A model generated the notes under the pieces. The model did not search any database and was not told the origin of the DNA. It saw only the letters and a list, made by a program, of their open reading frames with translations. From NCBI GenBank assembly GCA_948514425.1, contig CAOQYN010000009.1:1-29651 (forward strand): a stretch of DNA of 29,651 nt. Direction: 5' to 3'. Position numbers and translations under genes: made by a program. Origin of the DNA: an uncultured Candidatus Saccharibacteria bacterium (lineage in GTDB: Bacteria > Patescibacteriota > Saccharimonadia > Saccharimonadales > Saccharimonadaceae). Each line of letters opens with the position of its first letter. Position 1 is the stretch's first letter. Of this stretch, positions 24,993-29,651 are shown in pieces.

Positions 24993-25033
24993 GTTATGCT
25001 AGCTAGACTGGCTACATATCGCGCTAGCATAAC
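24993..25033. promoter_or_regulatory. 11-bp perfect inverted repeat in the surface-operon leader
   Basis: GTTATGCTAGC (24993-25003) and GCTAGCATAAC (25023-25033) are exact complements around a 19-nt loop. If transcription starts near 25039 on the minus strand, this lies in the first part of the 5' leader, as an RNA hairpin or a protein-binding site. Confidence 0.5.
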
Positions 25034-25045
25034 TAGTTTAAGTCT

Positions 25046-25072
25046 AGTATATATATATATATATATAGTCAA
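25046..25072 (-). promoter_or_regulatory. promoter of the surface operon with a (TA)10 spacer tract
   Basis: On the minus strand: TTGACT (25072-25067), a run of TA repeats, and TATACT (25051-25046). The present tract (25048-25067, ten TA units) leaves a 15-nt spacer; one added unit would give the optimal 17. Slippage in the tract would change promoter strength, as known for Haemophilus fimbrial hif promoters. Confidence 0.55.
25048..25067. repeat. (TA)10 dinucleotide repeat
   Basis: Ten uninterrupted TA units, the only simple repeat of this length noticed in the window, in the divergent region between the TasA-like operon and the C45 gene. Confidence 0.9.
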
Positions 25073-25097
25073 GATGGGAAAGTCCGCGTTCTGCTTA

Positions 25098-25106
25098 TGC
25101 TATAAT
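25098..25106 (+). promoter_or_regulatory. extended -10 promoter of the C45-like gene (leaderless)
   Basis: TGCTATAAT, hexamer 25101-25106, ends exactly 6 nt before the ATG at 25113. This fixes the start against longer in-frame alternatives that run through the TA tract. Confidence 0.6.
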
Positions 25107-25112
25107 GAGTAT

Positions 25113-26120
25113 ATGATTCAATTCTCAGGTGACCGCAAACAATTTGGTGAGTATTATGCCGTGCGTCTCAAAGCCAATCATCACAACTTCTACGATTACA
25201 CCAATGCCAAAACCTTACGCAAGCAGCTCAATCTTTATCAAAAATATTATCCCGAACTTATCACTGAACGAATTGCCGCCGCTCACGCTTTGCAGCAAAA
25301 TCCAGATTTCTTACTCTACGAAGACCTTGCTAGCTTCGTCGATGCGCAGCGTCGTCGTATCAATCCGCATCAACACGGCTGCACTATCTTCGCCGTCCGT
25401 GAAAATGGCAAAGTTTTCGTCGGTCGTAACTATGATTGGTTGCCCGAAGCTCGCAACTTTTTCGAACACTATGATTTTAATATCACTGGAGCAAATCGCT
25501 ACTTTGCTTTTTCGGATGAATCCGTCTGGGGACGCCACACTGGTCGCCGCAATCGCAAAATTTATGCCGAAGACACTATTAATGAATACGGACTATATAT
25601 CGGTCTAACCTACTCTCACATCGACAAATGGAACTACGGTCTAGCTCCCACGCATTTCCTCCGTTATATCGCTGAACACTGCTCCACTACGCGCCAGGCT
25701 CTTAATGTTTTTGCTCGCATACCTTGCGCAATCCCCAAAAACTTTCTCATCGCAGATGCCAAAGGCGATCTTGCGGTCGTCGAACACACTTCACGCGACT
25801 ATGTCATCATCCGTCCAGACGCTAATGGCGTTTTAATTCAGACCAATCACTGTCTCGCACCCAAACTCCAACCGCTCGATCGCGTTCTTCAGCACTCCGC
25901 CGCTACCACCAGTTTTGTCCGCGCCGCCGAGGCTAAACTCCTCGTCCAAAGACAACTACCTAATTTCCAATTCACCGATCTTTGGCGAATTTTGCGCGCC
26001 TCTCACTACATTTATAATAATGACACCATCTGGTCACTCGCCCTTGAACTCACAAGTCAACGCTTCAATCTCTACTACGACGCCTCTACTGGCCAAAAAC
26101 ACGTCAAATTTGGGTTCTAG
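25113..26120 (+). CDS. C45-type Ntn hydrolase / acyltransferase-like protein
   Basis: 335 aa, no signal peptide. It resembles the peptidase C45 family (acyl-CoA:6-aminopenicillanic acid acyltransferase and linear amide hydrolases), which self-cleave to expose an N-terminal Cys. Here the likely nucleophile is Cys90 in 'HQHGCTIFAV', followed by 'VFVGRNYDW', 'EYGLYIGLTYS' and 'FLIADAKGDLAVVEH', all in family order. The 89 residues before the Cys would be the propeptide. The substrate is unknown. The start was set by the leaderless promoter. The end overlaps the convergent DUF2130 gene by 4 nt. Confidence 0.82.
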   Translation: MIQFSGDRKQFGEYYAVRLKANHHNFYDYTNAKTLRKQLNLYQKYYPELITERIAAAHALQQNPDFLLYEDLASFVDAQRRRINPHQHGCTIFAVRENGKVFVGRNYDWLPEARNFFEHYDFNITGANRYFAFSDESVWGRHTGRRNRKIYAEDTINEYGLYIGLTYSHIDKWNYGLAPTHFLRYIAEHCSTTRQALNVFARIPCAIPKNFLIADAKGDLAVVEHTSRDYVIIRPDANGVLIQTNHCLAPKLQPLDRVLQHSAATTSFVRAAEAKLLVQRQLPNFQFTDLWRILRASHYIYNNDTIWSLALELTSQRFNLYYDASTGQKHVKFGF

Positions 26121-27358
26121 TCTTTCGTCTCTGCCTCTTTCAACTCTGCAAACTTTTTCTGCATCGTTGGATTACCCCTCGTCAATCTTTTGATCGTCAA
26201 ATCTTCAGCCTTATTATTTGCTAAACGTAAATTATTTTCTGAAGACAAGAGATTATCCTTCGTCTTTTGTAGATGATCAATCGTTTTATCAATTTCATCA
26301 ATTGCTTTCTTAAACTTTTGGCTCGCAAGGTTATAATTTCGTGCAAATCCATCCTTAAACGCTTCAATCTTTTCTTCAAATCCCGCCACATCAACATTCT
26401 GCGCTCGTACTAAGGCCAACTCTGACTTATATTCCATCGCGTTTTGTGCCGCATTACGTAAAATTGTAATCATCGGGATAAAAAATTGCGGCCGAATCAC
26501 ATACATTTTCGGATAACGATGAGACTTGTCGACAATCCCCGAATTGTACAGTTCACTCTCTGCCTCCAACATCGACACCAAAACCGCATATTCACATCTT
26601 TTCTCTTTTCGATCTTTATCAAGTTCTTTCAAAAAATCTTCGTTCTTATGTTTCGTCGCAGTTTCATCATTTTCGTTTTTCATTTCGAACATAATCGAAA
26701 TCAATTCATTGCCATTTTCGTCACACTCGCGATAAATATAATCACCCTTGCTCCCCGTCCTTGCATCATTATCCTTGCCAAACTCCGCATTCTGAAATCC
26801 TGTCGCCCTCAGCCGTTCAAACTCAATCTCACAATGCTGCTCCAAAGTCTCGCCTACCATCTTCGTCGACATCCGCGCTTTCATATCTTTATAATAGGCA
26901 ATCATTTCATCTTTACTCTTCAACTCCATTGCGAATTTTTCTTTCAATGAAGTTTCAAGCAACTTTTGCTCTGCTTCCTTCGCTCGTAAATCACTTGCCA
27001 GCTGATCACGCTCTTTTTCCACCTTTGCTACCGCCTCACTCACTGCCAGTCTCTTTTCCGTCTCGGTCATTTTCACTGCCGTCTCAATCTGCGCCTTCAA
27101 CTCAGTAATTTCTGCCTCTTTTTTACTCACAGTCGCCATCGCTCGCGTCTTCAAATCGGCAATCTCGGCTTCTTTTCTTGCTAAGTCATCTTTCAAATTA
27201 TTTTCAGCCTTCACTGTCGCCAGCTCAGTTACATTTTTCAAACGCTCTTCTAACTCGCGTTCAAATTCGTGGTCATGAACCTGTTTTACGATTTCCGCAA
27301 ACCCCGTTTCATCTACCTTGAAAACTTGACCACACTTCGGACATTTAATCTCATTCAT
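26117..27358 (-). CDS. DUF2130 family protein
   Basis: 413 aa. An N-terminal zinc-ribbon-like 'IKCPKCGQVF' is followed by a long charged coiled coil (about residues 35-165, E/K/A/L rich) and a globular DUF2130 domain with a conserved 'KMVGETLEQHCEIEFERLR' region, 'SKGDYIYRE' and 'ISIMFEMKNE'. The last pattern (acidic plus E-x-K) resembles a nuclease-like core, but function is not established for the family. A ribosome site GTGAGGT lies before the ATG, and the promoter (minus-strand TGTTATAAT) overlaps that of the divergent reductase gene. Confidence 0.85.
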   Translation of the reverse strand: MNEIKCPKCGQVFKVDETGFAEIVKQVHDHEFERELEERLKNVTELATVKAENNLKDDLARKEAEIADLKTRAMATVSKKEAEITELKAQIETAVKMTETEKRLAVSEAVAKVEKERDQLASDLRAKEAEQKLLETSLKEKFAMELKSKDEMIAYYKDMKARMSTKMVGETLEQHCEIEFERLRATGFQNAEFGKDNDARTGSKGDYIYRECDENGNELISIMFEMKNENDETATKHKNEDFLKELDKDRKEKRCEYAVLVSMLEAESELYNSGIVDKSHRYPKMYVIRPQFFIPMITILRNAAQNAMEYKSELALVRAQNVDVAGFEEKIEAFKDGFARNYNLASQKFKKAIDEIDKTIDHLQKTKDNLLSSENNLRLANNKAEDLTIKRLTRGNPTMQKKFAELKEAETKD

Positions 27359-27374
27359 TTGACCTCACTTTCTA

Positions 27375-27390
27375 TGATATAATTATAACA
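27375..27390. promoter_or_regulatory. overlapping divergent -10 elements (DUF2130 / SDR)
   Basis: The palindrome TATAATTATA (27378-27387) contains a -10 hexamer on each strand, each with its own extended TG (TGATATAAT on +, TGTTATAAT on -). The two promoters share six or so bases and must exclude each other. Confidence 0.6.
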
Positions 27391-27405
27391 GCAAAGGAGG
27401 CTAAA

Positions 27406-28143
27406 ATGCTAAAAGACAAAGTTGTAATCATTACTGGCGGTACTCGTGGTATTGGCCTCGAAACCGCTCGCACTTTCGCCCAAAACGGCGCGAAAGTTAT
27501 CATTTTTGGTTCACGCGAGGAAACCGTTACAAAAGCCATCGGAACTCTCAAATCCGAACAGCTCGAAGCTACTGGTTTCTGGCCTAACCTCGATGACTAC
27601 CAGAGCATACAAGAAGCTATCTCCCAAATTGTCGCTGAACATGGACGTATCGATATTCTCGTCAATAACGCCGGCATCTCTGCTAGCAAACCCATCGAAG
27701 ATACCACGCCAGAAGAATTTGATCAAATCATTGATCTCAATGTTCGTGCGATGTTTTACGTCACAAAAGCCATCGTCCCAACAATGAAACAGCAAGGGAA
27801 TGGCGTCATCCTCAACACATCATCCATGGTTAGCATCTATGGTCAACCCGCTGGTGTAGGTTATCCTACAAGCAAGTTTGCCGTCAATGGCATGACCAAA
27901 TCTCTCGCCCGCGAGCTTGCTCCCTCTGGCATCCGTGTTAATGCTGTCGCGCCTGGCATCACTAATACTGACATGGTCGCCAAACTTCCCGAAGCCATGA
28001 TTGCCCCACTTATCAAGACTATCCCGCTTGGTCGTATCGGCGAGCCCAAAGACATCGCAAACGCTTTTCTCTTCCTCGCTAGCGATCTAGCAACCTATGT
28101 TACTGGCGAAGTTCTTCAGGTCGACGGCGGCGCTCGGAGCTAA
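27406..28143 (+). CDS. fabG: short-chain dehydrogenase/reductase, 3-oxoacyl-ACP reductase-like
   Basis: 245 aa, typical classical SDR. NAD(P) site 'TGGTRGIG' (residues 10-17), 'NNAG' (87-90), catalytic Ser140, Tyr153 and Lys157 ('YPTSK'), and the end 'GEVLQVDGG'. The closest common annotation is FabG, which reduces 3-oxoacyl-ACP in fatty acid synthesis. Saccharibacteria usually lack the full pathway, so a different carbonyl substrate is quite possible. Ribosome site AAAGGAGG 8 nt before ATG, one of the few perfect ones here. It ends 10 nt before the first FISUMP cassette on the opposite strand, with no terminator in between. Confidence 0.88.
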   Translation: MLKDKVVIITGGTRGIGLETARTFAQNGAKVIIFGSREETVTKAIGTLKSEQLEATGFWPNLDDYQSIQEAISQIVAEHGRIDILVNNAGISASKPIEDTTPEEFDQIIDLNVRAMFYVTKAIVPTMKQQGNGVILNTSSMVSIYGQPAGVGYPTSKFAVNGMTKSLARELAPSGIRVNAVAPGITNTDMVAKLPEAMIAPLIKTIPLGRIGEPKDIANAFLFLASDLATYVTGEVLQVDGGARS

Positions 28144-28153
28144 AAATCGTGAA

Positions 28154-28363
28154 CTAACGGCAGCGGAGGGAGAAACCCCAGTAGCGGTCTGCAGGACCCA
28201 TATTTAGCTCCGAAGGGTAGAAGTTCAAGCGGTAGGCGTCTGTAATCGACGATGCTGTACGCGATCGACCGAAACCGTGGTCGCCGACGTAGTCCATGTA
28301 GCTTTCTGACAAATGGACATACCCACTACGGACAAAAGCTAAGGGTAGGGAGATGATGTTGGA
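28154..28363 (-). pseudogene. FISUMP C-terminal cassette A
   Basis: Promoterless fragment coding the last about 60 residues of a FISUMP domain: VRSG anchor, 'RTASS..DAY' core, end 'FSLRCR' and TAG at 28154. Its first 47 nt (28363-28317) are identical to those of cassette D on the other strand, but the interior differs almost completely. No start codon with a ribosome site precedes it. Confidence 0.65.
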
Positions 28364-28374
28364 TATCCCCTCCA

Positions 28375-28575
28375 TCAAACACTACCTAGGTAGAGGCAGC
28401 GGAGGGGGTAGCCAATATAACGATAGTAATTATCGTCTAGTACAACAGTATTTGATGCAAAGTGCGGACGATACGCTATGGACGAAGAAAGGCTACTATG
28501 TGACCAGAAAAAACCACTTTGACTCAAGCCATACACTCCGCTGCCACGCAGATCAACATGCCCACTACGGATGTT
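28375..28575 (-). pseudogene. FISUMP C-terminal cassette B
   Basis: Fragment from AACATCCGTAGTGGG (28575-28561) through IRSG, 'GFFWSHSSLSSSIAY' and the end YPLRC, with TGA at 28375-28377. Compared with cassette A, the bases between AACATC and CGTAGTGGG are missing. It lies head to tail upstream of cassette A. Its 5' side runs into cassette E, which points the other way. Confidence 0.6.
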
Positions 28576-28623
28576 TACTCGTCCAGTTACAACTACCGTT
28601 GGAGTGGTCGCCCCCTCCGCTGC
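28573..28623 (+). pseudogene. FISUMP cassette E, 3' end only
   Basis: On the plus strand this codes 'SSYNYRWSGRPLRC', matching the last part of cassette D ('NRWSGYPLR'). The rest of the cassette is missing and replaced by cassette B in reverse, so the site is a recombination or deletion scar. Confidence 0.5.
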
Positions 28624-28666
28624 TGTCACCATGATAGGATAGGAATGTGGATCACTATCATCCATG

Positions 28667-28840
28667 GGGTCTAAAATAGCCTATCGAGATCATGCTCCAG
28701 CTAACATATGCCCTCAACAGTAAAGATCGTAAAGCTGTGCTCAAAAGTACTAAAGGTAATGAGATTAGACAACTAGCCCAAACTACGGTTTCGACTAGGA
28801 CAAACAGCTTTTATCCAAGCAATCACGAATAATTATCAGA
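28667..28840. other. spacer between cassettes, nothing recognised
   Basis: About 170 bp with no usable reading frame, no repeat shared with the cassettes and no RNA I could name. Confidence 0.4.
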
Positions 28841-29063
28841 AACATCTTTTGTCCGTAGTGGGTGGGTAGATATCGGTGGTGGTGCTGCTAGCGGTGTCGG
28901 CCGCAGTCTCTATGGCTGGTCACGTGTCTCCAGTTCTATTACTGGTGCCTATGCTCTGTACGTCGCCCCTACGGCCGTCGATCCGTCAAGCAGCGGTAAC
29001 CGTTGGCATGCTTTCCCCCTCCGCTGCCTCTGCATGTTGAAAGGGATATGGATCAATGTCTAG
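28841..29063 (+). pseudogene. FISUMP C-terminal cassette C
   Basis: Starts at AACATC, then joins TTTTGTCCGTAGTGGG out of frame (the intervening bases seen in A and D are deleted). It codes VRSG, 'LYGWSRVSSSITGAY' and 'NRWHAFPLRC', then reads on to TAG at 29061. A stop lies just upstream in frame, so it cannot be translated as it stands. The interior is Gly/Ser/Ala-rich. Confidence 0.62.
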
Positions 29064-29251
29064 GGTTTGTTGTAGTGTAGGAATGGATAGAGTATATGGT
29101 AGGGAGATGAGAAAGACCTTGGCGCTTTAGACGTCTTGGCTGAGATTTTTCGCATCTTTAGATAAGAAAAATCTCACCACTGGTCTTTCTCACTCCCTAC
29201 CATATACTCTTTCTATCCATATATACTTACAACAAGCCTAGACATTGATGC
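29051..29251. repeat. long inverted repeat (arms about 70 nt) with inner hairpin
   Basis: Left arm 29051-29118 and right arm 29182-29251 are complementary apart from scattered mismatches and small gaps (shared blocks include GGTCTTTCTC and CCATATACTC). Between them an 11-bp inner stem (29141-29151 / 29166-29176) closes on a loop that itself holds ATCTTTAGAT. The structure lies between cassettes C and D. Confidence 0.75.
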
Positions 29252-29274
29252 TATATACTACCACTCTACTTCCT

Positions 29275-29541
29275 TCCAACATCATCTCCCTACCCTTAGC
29301 TTTTGTCCGTAGTGGGTATGTATCTACCAACGACGGTAAAACTTACGCCCTCGGAAATTTTCTCTATGACTGGTCACGCACGGCCAGCTCCGCCTCCTTT
29401 GCTTACTACTTAGCATCAGACCCAAACGAAATTTACCCATCATACAGTAGCAATCGCTGGAGCGGTTATCCCCTCCGCTGGCTCAAACCCCACACACCAA
29501 CAAAAAAACTTTGGCAAAAACCAAAGATACCTTGTTGGTAG
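29275..29541 (+). pseudogene. FISUMP C-terminal cassette D
   Basis: Codes 'NIISLPLAFVRSGYV', 'LYDWSRTASSASFAYYL', 'NRWSGYPLRW', then runs through the tRNA terminator to TAG at 29539-29541, inside the tRNA 3' end. The final Cys of the usual PLRC is Trp. An ATG at 29245 gives an open frame, but without ribosome site, promoter or signal peptide. Best read as a cassette, not a gene. Confidence 0.62.
29502..29526 (-). terminator. Rho-independent terminator of tRNA-Glu
   Basis: In the minus direction: stem CTTTGG / CCAAAG with a 6-nt loop followed by seven T, 10 nt after the tRNA CCA end. An additional outer pairing (TTGTTGGT / ACCAACAA) includes the tRNA end. Confidence 0.75.
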
Positions 29542-29612
29542 TCCCGGCGGGAGTCGAACCCGCGATTTCCTGGATGAGAACCAGGCGTCCTGGACCACTA
29601 GACGACGAGACC
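29536..29612 (-). tRNA. tRNA-Glu (anticodon CTC)
   Basis: 77 nt with all arms: acceptor GGTCTCG / CGGGACT (two G-U pairs), D arm, anticodon stem CCTGG / CCAGG around TTCTCAT, T arm GCGGG-TTCGACT-CCCGC, discriminator A and encoded CCA. A TATACT hexamer about 10 nt upstream (29627-29622) is its likely promoter. Confidence 0.93.
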
Positions 29613-29651
29613 ACTACCATTAGTATAACACAAAAGTCCACCCAAGGGAAC

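Noticed and set aside
28135..28212. Inverted repeat CGGAGCTAAA / TTTAGCTCCG between the reductase end and cassette A as a terminator
   Set aside because: Only 10 bp with a 58-nt loop and no T-run; probably chance.
28353..28634. 93-aa forward ORF across cassettes A, E and B
   Set aside because: It is mostly the antisense of cassette B; no ribosome site, no family pattern.
28154..29541. Classical diversity-generating retroelement
   Set aside because: The cassettes look like C-type-lectin variable regions, but no reverse transcriptase or template repeat is visible here and the cores differ at synonymous non-adenine positions. A remote system elsewhere in the genome cannot be excluded.
1..29651. 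CRISPR array or complete insertion sequence
   Set aside because: No regularly spaced repeats, Cas genes or transposase were seen on either strand.

Overview
The window reads as chromosome of a Candidatus Saccharibacteria (TM7/CPR) bacterium. This is inferred from protein style, not from a marker gene. It carries FISUMP-domain surface proteins, a DUF5305 protein, a SipW-like signal peptidase with a TasA/camelysin-like substrate, and a secreted DUF1524 nuclease. Genes are tightly packed, and promoters have extended -10 elements (TGnTATAAT) that often sit exactly 6 nt before an ATG, which implies leaderless mRNAs. Stop codon use looks standard.

Layout. 1-5200: end of L-lactate dehydrogenase, a DUF2207 membrane protein, serS and murJ, all on +. 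5201-5650: a gene-poor strip with two candidate small RNAs, a terminator and a 31-aa peptide ORF. 5652-12918 (all -): a decayed integrative element. It holds a large serine recombinase broken by an amber codon and three broken DNA methyltransferases, the first with a ParB-like N-terminus. Between them lie two intact, overlapping genes of unknown function (840-aa membrane protein and 345-aa protein) with their own promoter. 12919-13276: leader and promoter region with a strong two-part hairpin and a tiny upstream ORF.

13277-18755: envelope block with uppP, a degenerate histidine-kinase-type ATPase domain, a sortase, a Na+/Ca2+ exchanger (-), an active-site-less beta-lactamase-like protein, a secreted nuclease and a CYTH protein. 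Three copies of a 19-bp palindrome lie upstream of the sortase and CYTH genes. 18733-20639 (-): CmpB-type membrane protein and a GT2 glycosyltransferase. 20716-24923 (-): a surface-fibre-like operon of TasA-like protein, SipW-type signal peptidase, DUF5305 protein and FISUMP protein. Its likely promoter has a (TA)n tract as the -35/-10 spacer, an arrangement known for phase-variable fimbrial promoters. 25113-28143: C45 acyltransferase-like hydrolase, DUF2130 protein (-) and an SDR reductase.

28150-29541 holds no normal gene. It is a cluster of about five promoterless C-terminal FISUMP cassettes in both orientations, with near-identical edge anchors and very different interiors, plus a long inverted repeat of about 70-nt arms. 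It ends against the terminator of tRNA-Glu(CTC). No reverse transcriptase is visible, so it may be a donor reservoir or graveyard for surface-protein variation.

The genes worth a second look are the TA-tract surface operon, the FISUMP cassette cluster, and the intact two-gene cargo inside the dead element.
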